Origin: Bifidobacterium [indicum] DSM 20214 = LMG 11587
GTDB lineage: Bacteria > Actinomycetota > Actinomycetes > Actinomycetales > Bifidobacteriaceae
Reading direction: 5' to 3'
Length of the DNA stretch: 64,000 nt
Assembly: GCF_000706765.1 (NCBI RefSeq)
Contig: NZ_CP006018.1
Location: 1,550,001 to 1,614,000, forward strand
Part shown: in pieces, positions 46,444-54,827 of the stretch
Layout of the letters: every line of letters begins with the position of its first letter
Position numbering within the stretch: the first letter of the stretch is position 1
Position numbers and translations under genes: made by a program
The notes under the pieces: model-generated
The model's input: only the letters and a program-made list of their open reading frames with translations
The model's database searches: none
What the model was told of the DNA's origin: nothing

Positions 46444-49244
46444 TCACCCGCCTGTCGTTCCTGTCGCCTGCGTTGCACATTCAGCGGATTGGCTGGATCG
46501 TCGGCGGAGAAGTCCTCGACCTTGGATACATCGAACATCTTGGCCAGGTCATCCTGGTTCAGGGTCATATCGGCCCCCAACCGGGCATCCTGCATTGAGT
46601 AGACGTCTTCATCAGGGCTGACATCTGCAGGCGCGGGAGTTCCACCCAGATCCGATCCGGACTCATCCGGTGATTCGGGACCGCCAGACTGCGGGCCGGA
46701 ATCCTGCCCAGCGACCGTCTGATTCGACGGCATGGCCACGTCGGATCGCTCGCTCTGGAAGCCGACAGGAACGGTCTGCGGCTGCTGCCGAAGGCCGCTC
46801 TGAGGGTTACCTGCTGGTTGCCCGTCCTCATCCCCGGTCATCCGCTCAGCACTGCCGGACGATAGGCCAGCGGCCGCATCCCCAGCGGCAGGCACGGTGC
46901 TCCCGCTGGAATCAATCGGAGCCGAACCCGACTCAGCAGCAGGAGCTGCCTGCTCGGGAACCGCCCAGGGATCAATATCATCACTCAGATCAGGAACGGC
47001 GACTTTCTTGGTCTCATGTTCCTCGGGCTGTTCATCCTGCTTTCGGTCGCCGGATTCCCCGGTCGCTCGCACAGGTGTCGGATGGGCCCAAGGGTCATCC
47101 TCATCATCCTGCATATAGGAGTCTGTTGAGCCGAATCCTGCTGCCGGCAGGGGGCCGGAAGCCGACTGCTTGGCCGAATCCGCCTCCATGTCCGGAGCGG
47201 CTCGCCCCTCCGGAACAACCTGGCCTACTGCCGTTTCCGGGCCGGTAGGTCTTCCTGGGTGGTGGGCGTCATCCGATCCGTCGCCGGATTCTGCCTGGTC
47301 ACCGGCAGGGGACTTCTTCCCACCGGTTTCACTCTTGGTGCCTGCCGTGTCGCGTCCCGTGTGGTTCATGTCGGAGGCGGCGTGAGGCATGACGGCCGAA
47401 TCCAGATTCATGGTCGACAGGTTGGCGCGCGCCAAGGCGACTTCCTTCTTCACCTCGGCACGGCGTTGTGGCGTCATCTTGGCGACCGACTCCACCTGCT
47501 CACCATTGGCGGCCGTCCCGGAGGGGGCAATCATGGTCTTGTCGCCGAACTCCTGCCGAGCCCGGACCATGACGATCTTGGGAACCTTGGTCTCGCCATC
47601 CACGCTCTGGGAGGTTACAGCCATGGCGAAGGCGTGCTGGCTCAGTGGCCTGTCGAAAGTCATGGCCAGCATTTGCCTACCTGAGGAACCGGTCTTCAAG
47701 GACACGGTAGGCACCTTGCTCCTGGTCACATAATCGCGGACCTCATCCGGCAAGGCGGCAACCAGGGCATCCCAACGCCTGTCCAGCTCGGCTCCGCTTG
47801 GAATCGGTTCCTGTCCATCTGCAACAGAGGACGAGCCCTGCGGAGCAGGAGAGGATTGTGGAGCAGTATCCGACTGCGCTCCAGATTCCGAACGAGCCGG
47901 GCCGGTCTGGTCGGCAGTCTGGGATTGCCTGGTGCTTGGGGCCTGCTGGGTTGGGGACTGGACCGGCCCATCGCTGGAACGTATCTGCGATGCGGTCTTG
48001 TCCGGCATTGCTTCAGGGTTATTGCGTTCCTGTTGACCGGTACGGTTGCCGGATCCGATAAAACCTGACCGAGCAGGCACGGCCGGCCTGGTGGCCGCAG
48101 AGTCGGCAGACCGGGCCTGCTGAGGGGCCTCCATGGGTTCACACCCTATGGCAAGGAGACGCGCCGCAAGCAATTCCAGCCGCATTCGGGGCGAGGTGGT
48201 CCCGTTCATGCTGGCCAGGGTCTTATTGATACAGTCGGCCATCGAAGTCAAGGTGGTCAATCCCAGGGCGTCCGCCTGGCGGTGCAGGTCTGCGACCTGA
48301 TCGGCATCGGAGTCCTCGCTCAGCACACTCTCGGCCTTGTCACCGGCCAACTTCAACACCAGGAGGTCGCGGACACGGGCCAGGAGATCCTCGACAAACC
48401 GCTGCGGTTCGAATCCGCCAACCACCACTTTCTGGATTACTCCATACAGGCCGGTCCCGTCATGGTTGATCAGGGCATCCACCGCCTCACCAATCAGGGA
48501 TTCGGGGGTGAAGCCCAGGAGGGCCACGGCCGAGTCATAGGTGATGGCACCGTCCACGGCCCCCACCATAAGCTGGTCCAGAACGGAGAGGGTATCGCGC
48601 ACGGAACCGCCGCCTGCCCGCATGGTCAGCTTCAGCACACCAGGCTCGGCCTTGATGTCCTCCTTGGAGCAGATTCCCTCCAGATACGGACCCATGACCT
48701 CTTGGGGAACCAGACGGAAGGGGTAATGATGGGTCCTGGACCGGATCGTGCCGATGACCTTTTCCGGTTCGGTGGTCGCAAAGATGAACATGACATGCTC
48801 TGGCGGCTCTTCGACAATCTTGAGCAGGGCGTTGAATCCCTGCTGGGTGACCATATGGGCCTCATCGAGGATGAATATCTTGTACCGGTCACGCACAGGC
48901 GCGAATCCCGCACGCTCCCTGAGTTCCCTTGCATCATCGACCCCGTTGTGGCTGGCCGCATCAATCTCCACCACATCGATTGACCCCGGGCCGCCTGTGG
49001 CCAGGTCCTTGCAGCTGTCACACTCCCCACAGGGGTGGCTGGTGGGACCCTCGGCGCAGTTGATGCACCGGGCGAAGATTCGCGCACTACTGGTCTTCCC
49101 GCATCCTCTGGGACCCGAGAAGAGGTAGGCATGGGTGAGCTTGTGCTCATCCAGTGCCCGAGACAGGGGTACCGTGACCTGGCCCTGACCGATAATGCCG
49201 TCAAATGTGTCAGGACGATACCGCCTATAGAGTGCTAATGCCAT
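46440..49244 (-). CDS. dnaX: DNA polymerase III gamma/tau subunit
   Basis: The clamp-loader ATPase and organiser of the replisome. The first 370 residues form the AAA+ and collar domains. They start [20 protein letters not shown] and carry Walker [20 protein letters not shown] and the zinc module CINCAEG...CGECDSC. Walker B is [16 protein letters not shown], and SRC-like sensor residues lie in [11 protein letters not shown]. The 934-residue length comes from a very long, low-complexity C-terminal region rich in S, G, D, Q, P and A, containing a short ordered segment ([18 protein letters not shown]). Whether a shorter gamma form is made cannot be told. It lies upstream of recR with a 4-nt overlap. 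Confidence 0.95.
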   Translation of the reverse strand: MALALYRRYRPDTFDGIIGQGQVTVPLSRALDEHKLTHAYLFSGPRGCGKTSSARIFARCINCAEGPTSHPCGECDSCKDLATGGPGSIDVVEIDAASHNGVDDARELRERAGFAPVRDRYKIFILDEAHMVTQQGFNALLKIVEEPPEHVMFIFATTEPEKVIGTIRSRTHHYPFRLVPQEVMGPYLEGICSKEDIKAEPGVLKLTMRAGGGSVRDTLSVLDQLMVGAVDGAITYDSAVALLGFTPESLIGEAVDALINHDGTGLYGVIQKVVVGGFEPQRFVEDLLARVRDLLVLKLAGDKAESVLSEDSDADQVADLHRQADALGLTTLTSMADCINKTLASMNGTTSPRMRLELLAARLLAIGCEPMEAPQQARSADSAATRPAVPARSGFIGSGNRTGQQERNNPEAMPDKTASQIRSSDGPVQSPTQQAPSTRQSQTADQTGPARSESGAQSDTAPQSSPAPQGSSSVADGQEPIPSGAELDRRWDALVAALPDEVRDYVTRSKVPTVSLKTGSSGRQMLAMTFDRPLSQHAFAMAVTSQSVDGETKVPKIVMVRARQEFGDKTMIAPSGTAANGEQVESVAKMTPQRRAEVKKEVALARANLSTMNLDSAVMPHAASDMNHTGRDTAGTKSETGGKKSPAGDQAESGDGSDDAHHPGRPTGPETAVGQVVPEGRAAPDMEADSAKQSASGPLPAAGFGSTDSYMQDDEDDPWAHPTPVRATGESGDRKQDEQPEEHETKKVAVPDLSDDIDPWAVPEQAAPAAESGSAPIDSSGSTVPAAGDAAAGLSSGSAERMTGDEDGQPAGNPQSGLRQQPQTVPVGFQSERSDVAMPSNQTVAGQDSGPQSGGPESPDESGSDLGGTPAPADVSPDEDVYSMQDARLGADMTLNQDDLAKMFDVSKVEDFSADDPANPLNVQRRRQERQAGE

Positions 49245-49297
49245 GATTCAAGGCTATCCATTTCTTTAGACACGTTCGCTTTTAGCCGCCGTTCGCC

Positions 49298-49657
49298 TCA
49301 GCCGCAGTCGACCGGCCCGGCGCGAGACGATTGGACCACCCTGGGAACGATGAGAACCGAGGTATCAACCCCGACATCGACCAGGACATCCTCCTCTTCA
49401 ACCGTACAGGTTGTCAGGGTCCCCTTATTGGCGGCAGCCACGGACGCGGCCCGGACACAGGGTGAGTCCCTGCCTTCGTACAAGGCCGTCGCGGCGGACA
49501 GGGCTGCTGCATCGGCTGCCGTTTGCGCCCTGCCCCGGCAGATGAGCAGGTTCCCCACCATAGCGACAAGCACCAGCCCCATCGCTGCCAAGGAAACAAG
49601 AACGATACCCAAGACCGACCCGGACCCGTTATCTGCACCATCCCACCACGGCCTCAC
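49298..49657 (-). CDS. Rv3654c-type TadE/TadG-like pilus protein
   Basis: A 119-residue putative secreted minor protein. After GADNGSGSVLGIVLVSLAAM the membrane helix continues, and a short acidic, cysteine-containing C-terminus follows (SPCVRAASV, TTCTVEEED, GPVDCG). It is the positional and sequence counterpart of Rv3654c, the last gene of the actinobacterial Tad cluster. The GTG at 49657 is chosen because AGGAG lies 8 nt upstream and the resulting protein matches family length. A GTG at 49846 with GAGGAG 7 nt upstream would add 63 Arg/Ser/Cys-rich residues and close the 193-bp gap to the preceding gene; it cannot be excluded. The hydrophobic stretch lacks a Glu at +5. Confidence 0.7.
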   Translation of the reverse strand: MRPWWDGADNGSGSVLGIVLVSLAAMGLVLVAMVGNLLICRGRAQTAADAAALSAATALYEGRDSPCVRAASVAAANKGTLTTCTVEEEDVLVDVGVDTSVLIVPRVVQSSRAGPVDCG

Positions 49658-49850
49658 GGAGCCAGCTCCTGCCTTGCACCAGCGACACCGTCCTGCTCTA
49701 CTGCCGGGAAGCGACGAACAGTCCGACCGTTCGCGCCCGTCGAACACCATCTGCCCTGGTTCAGCAGCCTCTGATTCCACCCGGCGCGAATCCCTCCGGA
49801 CGTCAGCTGGGGCCGGTCGGTGGAAACGGTTCCCTTCAACAGCCACAGCC

Positions 49851-50240
49851 TCACTCCTCGAGAATCGCTACGGCCCTGCCCTGGATACGGGGAGGCAGAA
49901 CCCCAAGCGGAGTGGAGACAAGGGGGCAGGAGAGGGTGACCCGGACCTGGTGACCGGAACGTTCGCGCGACAAAACAGAAGAGCCCCCGGCCATCCGGGC
50001 CGTAATTGCGGCCGGGTCGCCCCCACCCTGGTGAACCACCACTTCACGGGCCGCGGCATTAGCGGCTTCCTGACAGATCATGCCGGTGCGAACGGTCTGG
50101 GTCAGGGCCAGGAGCAGTATGGCCAAAGCCATGACAGCCGGAAGCACTATGGCGAACTCCGCCGTTACCGTCCCCGAATCAGATCCGTCTTTCTCCGGCT
50201 GGCTGCGCCCACCCGGTCTTGCCATATCCTGGCCCACCAT
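49851..50240 (-). CDS. TadE-family minor pilin
   Basis: A 129-residue pseudopilin. The class III leader SDSG is followed by TVTAEFAIVLPAVMALAILL, with Glu at +5 and an aromatic residue at +6 relative to the expected cleavage after Gly. The rest is an extracellular domain with one Cys pair (MICQEAANAA and VRVTLSCPLV). The ATG start overlaps the pilin stop by one base (TGATG), which implies coupling. It lies between the DUF4244 pilin and the Rv3654c-type gene. Confidence 0.88.
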   Translation of the reverse strand: MVGQDMARPGGRSQPEKDGSDSGTVTAEFAIVLPAVMALAILLLALTQTVRTGMICQEAANAAAREVVVHQGGGDPAAITARMAGGSSVLSRERSGHQVRVTLSCPLVSTPLGVLPPRIQGRAVAILEE

Positions 50241-50632
50241 CAGACGCTCAGGGCCTGTTTGACCAGTGCCGACAGGAGGGAACGCACGGTATCGGACTTG
50301 AGTATGACCAGGAGCAGACCGGCAAAGGCCGTCGCTGCTATCAGAACCACGGCATACTCGGCCGTCGCAGCTCCGGACTCTGGCCGCGAGGTCAGCACCT
50401 TCAACCTGACGGCACCTCGTCGAATCAGCACGAGAACCATAAGATGCAGACGGCGAACCAAGTCATACACTTTCTGGGACAATCTCGCCCGTACCGCTTT
50501 CAGTCCAGCGAATCCACGACCCCCGTTGGGCATGGTAGTCACTTCGGCATCAGCGCACTCCTCAAGCTGGGTGGATTCGATTCCTTCACTACAGGAATCC
50601 TGACCATTAACCACCGATTGCATACTTGTCAT
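50240..50632 (-). CDS. Flp-type pilin (DUF4244) with long N-terminal region
   Basis: Candidate major pilin of the cluster. Near the C-terminus, RPESG-AATAEYAVVLIAATAFAG is a textbook Flp prepilin cleavage site. Gly is at -1, Glu at +5 and Tyr at +6, followed by a hydrophobic helix and a short tail (LLSALVKQALSV). Unlike typical pilins with 10-30-residue leaders, about 87 residues precede the site. These include a second hydrophobic patch (LHLMVLVLIRRG). The ATG (MTSMQSVV) has AAAGG 8 nt before it; a GTG three codons earlier is possible. A start nearer the cleavage site is not obvious. The stop overlaps the next ATG. Confidence 0.8.
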   Translation of the reverse strand: MTSMQSVVNGQDSCSEGIESTQLEECADAEVTTMPNGGRGFAGLKAVRARLSQKVYDLVRRLHLMVLVLIRRGAVRLKVLTSRPESGAATAEYAVVLIAATAFAGLLLVILKSDTVRSLLSALVKQALSV

Positions 50633-50933
50633 TACAGCCACCTTTCATTTTCGTAAGCCCCAATCAATCGGGTTCCGCTAATTCCAAGGAACCTCCCCGT
50701 CTGACGTCTCCCACTCTGCCTCGGTTGCGCCGTGCAAGATCTCCGACAATGCACATGTGGTCAAATGAGCACCGATGAAATTCTTCGTGGATTGCCGCTC
50801 ACGCGTGACCTATCTTCGAGGCATCCAAGAAACCGGAATGGCCTAGACCCCAAAGACGGACCGTCGAGGAAAGCGCGCGAAGCACCGCACAATGGGGAGC
50901 AAGGTGGAAGATATCCCAGCCGAGACGCTCGAT
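50633..50933. other. Gap between pilin and TadC-like genes
   Basis: About 300 bp without a convincing gene. The frames present are antisense shadows. The minus strand of the 3' part carries the pilin ribosome binding site. A promoter for separate, higher expression of the pilin genes would be expected here, but no clear -10/-35 pair was found. Confidence 0.4.
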
Positions 50934-51473
50934 TCAGAACATCCCGCCCGCAAAGGCAGCAATACAGGGAATGACACCGATGAGGACAAAGGCCGGCAGG
51001 ATGCAAAGCCCGGTGGGCATCAGTATCCGGATGGATAGCCTGGCAGTCTCCTGATCCAGTCGACTGCGGGCCTTCCGTTCCACCTGTTCAATGGTGGTGT
51101 CCATCCGGTTCAGGGGCGAAGTTCCATGTAACCATGAGGATTCCAAACAACCCGAAAGAACCGTCATCGCCTCTCCGATCCGGGGATGCCTCATGGCCTG
51201 CGCCCAGGAAAAATACCAGTCATTGCCCTCGACCAGCAACCGGGCCACCCGAATCATGGTCTCCGCATAGGCACCGCCAAGGGTGCGCCCCACACCCTCC
51301 AGAGCAAAAGGAATCGAGGCACCCTGACGCAGGCTTACCGCCACCATCTCCAGAACCAGCGTGAGCGGAGGATTGACCCTCCCGCCACATCCCAACCGCG
51401 AGCGCAGCGCGACCGGGTCACGGAACAACGCCCTCGCAAGAGCAACCAGCACGGCAATCCCCAACGCCTTCAT
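50934..51473 (-). CDS. TadC-like type II secretion F-domain protein
   Basis: A 179-residue inner-membrane platform protein. The GspF/TadC domain is visible as LEMVAVSLRQGASIPFALEGVG and FSWAQAMRHPRIGEAMTVL. The C-terminal part is ARSRLDQETARLSIRILMPTGLCILPAFVLIGVIP with the terminal helix. The ATG at 51473 overlaps the upstream stop by one base (TGATG). It pairs with the TadB-like protein as in Rv3657c/Rv3658c. The protein is shorter than typical TadC (about 280-300 aa), as in other actinobacterial clusters. Confidence 0.88.
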   Translation of the reverse strand: MKALGIAVLVALARALFRDPVALRSRLGCGGRVNPPLTLVLEMVAVSLRQGASIPFALEGVGRTLGGAYAETMIRVARLLVEGNDWYFSWAQAMRHPRIGEAMTVLSGCLESSWLHGTSPLNRMDTTIEQVERKARSRLDQETARLSIRILMPTGLCILPAFVLIGVIPCIAAFAGGMF

Positions 51474-52132
51474 CACAGTGATTCCCCCTTCTCCAGTCCG
51501 TCGAGCAGCCCCCGCATCCAGATAAGTCCGGCACAGTAAAAACAGGTCCCCACAACCAGACAACCCAATCCTGCGCCTGGCCGGAAAAGGAAGAACAGCG
51601 GATGCGCACCCATCAGCTCACCTAGGAAAACGGTAAGAATCGGCAGACCAGAGAGGAGTTTCACCGTGGCCCTGGGCATGGCAAAGGCCCCGTCACGGGC
51701 ATCCTTCATCGCAGCCTGACGTTTCTGCATGTCGGCCACCACCCGCAGACAGTCCGAAGGCCGGCACCCCGAATCGGCACTCAATCGATACGAAGCCACC
51801 AGGGCAACGGCAATAGCTTCCATGCCCTCATCTTGTTCAGCGGGTAAACACCACTCCCGAAGCATGGTGTGAACACGGTCATAGGTGACTTCCTTGGTGG
51901 CAAACCGCTGGTCGGACAACTCCTCGTACGCCTCCACCAGACCACTGCCGTTACGGACCAGGGCAACCAGGGAGGCAATCAGGACCGCCGACCCTTCAGC
52001 CTCGGCATTCAGGGCCTTCTTCCTGGTCAGTGATTCCAGACGGCGCCTGGCATCACCTCGACTCGACAGAACAAGCACCCCTGCAATCAGAATCAGGACA
52101 CTGAATTGGAAGGAAAGCAGGTCGGCGTTCAT
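51473..52132 (-). CDS. TadB-like type II secretion F-domain protein
   Basis: A 219-residue membrane protein. The first helix is FSVLILIAGVLVLSSRG, followed by a cytosolic domain with SLVALVRNGSGLVEAYEELS and ALVASYRLSADSGCRPSDCLRVVADM. Two C-terminal helices follow (LLSGLPILTVFLGELMG and GCLVVGTCFYCAGLIWM). Equivalent to Rv3658c. The ATG at 52132 overlaps the ATPase stop by 4 nt. The long upstream open frame is not used because it would overlap the ATPase gene by about 100 bp. Confidence 0.88.
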   Translation of the reverse strand: MNADLLSFQFSVLILIAGVLVLSSRGDARRRLESLTRKKALNAEAEGSAVLIASLVALVRNGSGLVEAYEELSDQRFATKEVTYDRVHTMLREWCLPAEQDEGMEAIAVALVASYRLSADSGCRPSDCLRVVADMQKRQAAMKDARDGAFAMPRATVKLLSGLPILTVFLGELMGAHPLFFLFRPGAGLGCLVVGTCFYCAGLIWMRGLLDGLEKGESL

Positions 52133-53181
52133 CCCCCGCCTCGATCCCCGGTGCCGGTCCTGATTCCCCACTGTTTGGCAAATGGACCCCAGGCTGGACC
52201 GTATCGGGGCTGGCCTTTTCCCGACCATGTACAGACCGGCAGACCCACCAACGCCCCCTCCCTCCCCATGGTCAACCTTCCTATCTGTGCAATATGGCGC
52301 TGGCCCCCGTCGCGCTCCAGATGAATCACCACATCGAACGCCCCTTCGGCCAGGGCAGCCATTGCAGTGGGTCTCAGACCAGCCAGAAGGCCCAGAGAGG
52401 CCAGCCGCGAGGGAACCCGCTCCACGCTGTCGGCATGGAGGGTGACCATCCCTCCCGTATGTCCGGAGTTAAAGGCTCTCAGGAGGTCGGATACCTCCTC
52501 ACCCCTGCACTCCCCCAGGATGATTCGGTCCGGCCGCATTCTCAGGGTGGCCTTGACCAGGTCGACCAGTCCAACGGCACCTGCCCCTTCCACATTGGAC
52601 TCCCGCGCAGCCAGAGCGACCTGGTTGCCATGCCCTGCGATGGTGCCCAGCTCACGCACCTCCTCAACGGTGACCAGTCGCTCGCAGGGTGGGCAGAGCG
52701 CCAAGAGGGACCGCAGGAGAGTGGTCTTGCCCACCCCCGTTCCCCCGGTGACCAGGAGAGTGGCACGGTTCACCACCAGGGCTTTGAGAATGAAGAGCCA
52801 GCTATAGGGGCAGAGCCCCGAAGCGACCAGCTCCTCCAAGCCAGGGTGGCGACGTGAGGGAAGTCGTATGGACAGGGAGGCCCCGGAGGGGACCAGCGGG
52901 GCCAACACGGCATGGATACGGATGCCCGCCTCATTTGAGGCATCCGCAATAGGGCGGGCATCGTCCAACCGCTTGCCCAGCTGGGAGCAGAGCTGGACCG
53001 CAAAATCGCGGACGGCCCCGGGCGATGCAAACCCAGGCTCCAGCATCTCTTCCTCCATGCCCCTCCCCCTGTCAGCCCAGACCCTTCCTTCTCCGGTGAC
53101 GGCGATATCCGTGACGGCCGAGTCCTGCACCAAATCGTTCAGGTACCCGAAGGTCAACCTCGACTCCCATCCCTCAACCAC
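52129..53181 (-). CDS. TadA/CpaF-type secretion ATPase
   Basis: The motor ATPase of the pilus-like system. Walker A is VTGGTGVGKTTLLRSLLALC. The Asp box is RLVTVEEVRELGTI, Walker B is RPDRIILGECRGEEVSDLL, and the His box is HTGGMVTLHADS. The N-terminal domain (LNDLVQDSAVTDIAVTGEGR) is the usual one. Start is uncertain. I use a GTG at 53181, giving an 8-bp overlap with the upstream gene; a GTG at 53190 and a TTG at 53217 are in frame and would lengthen the protein by up to 12 residues. Equivalent to Rv3659c. Confidence 0.9.
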   Translation of the reverse strand: MVEGWESRLTFGYLNDLVQDSAVTDIAVTGEGRVWADRGRGMEEEMLEPGFASPGAVRDFAVQLCSQLGKRLDDARPIADASNEAGIRIHAVLAPLVPSGASLSIRLPSRRHPGLEELVASGLCPYSWLFILKALVVNRATLLVTGGTGVGKTTLLRSLLALCPPCERLVTVEEVRELGTIAGHGNQVALAARESNVEGAGAVGLVDLVKATLRMRPDRIILGECRGEEVSDLLRAFNSGHTGGMVTLHADSVERVPSRLASLGLLAGLRPTAMAALAEGAFDVVIHLERDGGQRHIAQIGRLTMGREGALVGLPVCTWSGKGQPRYGPAWGPFAKQWGIRTGTGDRGGG

Positions 53182-54172
53182 CGATGCCACCCGAACGGAA
53201 TGGAAGGGAATCCTCAATCACATCGATAAGAGGTTTGAGAGCCTTCTGATATGACCGCGGTATCTTCCGTAAACCCAGACCCGATTGAACCGAACCAGCC
53301 AGCGAAGCTTCAGATTTCAGAACACAGATGAGCGGGAGCCCAAGGAAATCAGCCGCCTCATCCTGCCCGACCAGGTCGGATGACCGCCCAACATGTGGCC
53401 GGACGCCTATGACCACCAAGGGATCCACATCAATCGGATTCGCTCCGCCAGATTCTGACCCGGCTGGGACTCCCCCAGCCACATCCCTTCCAGTCGAGCC
53501 CGGTGCTCGCCTCCCCCTGCCCATATCCACCTGACCAGCCCAGTGAGCATCGGAACCCTCATGCGCATCAGCGGTTTCCCTGCTCACCCCTCCCGGCGGC
53601 TTGGAACCAGCAAGAAGAGATCGAGCTCTGGCCAGCCCCAGGACGGTCATATCAACCAAGAGCACCCGGGGCAACCCCGCTATCGAACGCAGAGTCCGCA
53701 GACCGGTTCCCCGTCCGGCATCAACAAGAAGCAGCTCAGCAAAACCCGACATGGCTTTCAAGGCCGCATCCATATCCCACCAGCCCGGTGCAGGGCCATT
53801 CCAGGGATCATTGCTCAGGACAGGGATACCGTCCCAGACGGGAAGTTCCTCCATCAAAGCCCGGGAGTCCATCCTTCCCAGTGGAGCACGAATCTGTTCA
53901 AGTCGTAGGCCTGGCACACCTTCGATTCCCAGAAGGACATCCATTCCCCCACCGGTCAAATCCAGATCAGCCAAGGCGCAAACATGGGAACGCCCTGCCA
54001 GACTCTTTGCCACCAGGGCAACCAAGGTGGTCAACCCCACCCCGCCCGAAGCACAGAGGAAGACCAGGCCACGCAACCCCTCGCCCCTTCCGCCAGGGCG
54101 ACCAGCCAGACCCCCATCAGACGGCCTACGATTGGCGGCGCCAGTCTTATCCGCCCTGTTCGAGATTCCCAT
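53174..54172 (-). CDS. TadZ/CpaE-like (Rv3660c type) localisation ATPase homologue
   Basis: A 332-residue MinD/ParA-fold protein that begins the Tad cluster. The deviant P-loop region reads LCASGGVGLTTLVALVAKSL. The family signature KGGxGKT is replaced by SGGVGLT, so both the signature lysine and the P-loop lysine are missing and ATP hydrolysis is doubtful. DLDLTGGGMDVLLGIEGVPG is the Switch-type Asp region. A low-complexity insert (GGVSRETADAHEG to GGVPAGSESGG) precedes the C-terminal LVVIGVRPHVGR. Rv3660c relatives are often described as septum-site-determining-like and are similarly degenerate. The ATG at 54172 follows AGGTGG. Confidence 0.85.
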   Translation of the reverse strand: MGISNRADKTGAANRRPSDGGLAGRPGGRGEGLRGLVFLCASGGVGLTTLVALVAKSLAGRSHVCALADLDLTGGGMDVLLGIEGVPGLRLEQIRAPLGRMDSRALMEELPVWDGIPVLSNDPWNGPAPGWWDMDAALKAMSGFAELLLVDAGRGTGLRTLRSIAGLPRVLLVDMTVLGLARARSLLAGSKPPGGVSRETADAHEGSDAHWAGQVDMGRGRRAPGSTGRDVAGGVPAGSESGGANPIDVDPLVVIGVRPHVGRSSDLVGQDEAADFLGLPLICVLKSEASLAGSVQSGLGLRKIPRSYQKALKPLIDVIEDSLPFRSGGIGG

Positions 54173-54256
54173 GACGTCACCACCTGCCTCACTCGGTCCA
54201 GACCTGACCCGATTTCCGATATCCAACTGCCAATACACGCAAGTACACATGCGCAT

Positions 54257-54563
54257 CCGCGCCTGGACCAGGAGGCGAGATCCATGTGGTCAAGTGTGTA
54301 CCGACAGACAGGAAAAGCAGGAGGAGGCCGGAGAACAAGAGGACTGGATGCAACCCGCACAAGCGACAATGCCCGATTGGGACCTCCCAGACCGCAAAAC
54401 CGCGACACGCCTGAAATTGCAACGAAACCTGTAGACTCAATCCCGATTCAGCACATATGTGAACACAGGCCAATTCGAAACGACCATCGCCCTCCTTGTG
54501 GGACTGTTCATTCGCACCGTACCGAACAGAACCTCCCATCCCTCAGAGGGTCTCCGGCAAGGC
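54257..54563. other. Intergenic region upstream of TadZ-like gene and the candidate sRNA
   Basis: No gene is seen in about 300 bp. It holds a perfect 10-bp palindrome CACATATGTG (54452-54461), which might be an operator for the minus-strand tad operon. The region separates two divergent transcription units. Confidence 0.4.
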
Positions 54564-54591
54564 TTGCACCCCCTGAAGAACCTGGCATAAT
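54564..54591 (+). promoter_or_regulatory. Promoter of candidate sRNA upstream of ppk
   Basis: -35 TTGCAC (54564-54569) and extended -10 TGG-CATAAT (54586-54591) with 16-bp spacing. The same -35 hexamer is used by the tRNA-Lys promoter in this window. The predicted start is about 54598. Confidence 0.6.
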
Positions 54592-54597
54592 ACCAAG

Positions 54598-54758
54598 TAC
54601 AAGGAAAACTCAACAGAGTGGAAGCCCACAAAGTGTATGGCCACATGGACCAATGCGTTGAACGGGCATTGCAGACTTAACCGTTGCAACGACGATGTTG
54701 TGCAGAGATTCCACTGGAGCAGACCTTGCAGGGCGGCCCTTTCGGGGGCCGCCCTTTT
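54598..54758 (+). ncRNA. Candidate small RNA or leader RNA upstream of ppk
   Basis: A strong promoter at 54564-54591 is followed about 160 nt later by a classical terminator, with no convincing gene between. The ppk start lies 70 bp beyond the terminator. The only notable open frame starts at the ATG near 54637 and runs through the terminator, which argues against coding. It may be an independent sRNA or a terminated leader controlling ppk. Confidence 0.5.
54731..54758 (+). terminator. Rho-independent terminator upstream of ppk
   Basis: GGGCGGCCC pairs with GGGCCGCCC around a short TTTCGG loop, followed by TTTTCC. It ends the candidate sRNA 70 bp before the ppk start. Confidence 0.9.
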
Positions 54759-54790
54759 CCATGCGTCGTGAACTATCGCCATTCAGCGGA

Positions 54791-54819
54791 TTGCCCCGGA
54801 CCACACTACGGAATAGAGT
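54791..54819 (+). promoter_or_regulatory. ppk promoter, predicted leaderless
   Basis: -35 TTGCCC (54791-54796) and -10 TAGAGT (54814-54819) with 17-bp spacing. The expected start falls at or one to two nt before the ppk ATG at 54828. No Shine-Dalgarno precedes that ATG. Confidence 0.5.
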
Positions 54820-54827
54820 TCTATAGT

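Noticed and set aside
54637-54772. A short open frame inside the candidate sRNA near ppk
   Set aside because: It runs through the terminator stem, has no ribosome binding site and shows no protein-like composition.
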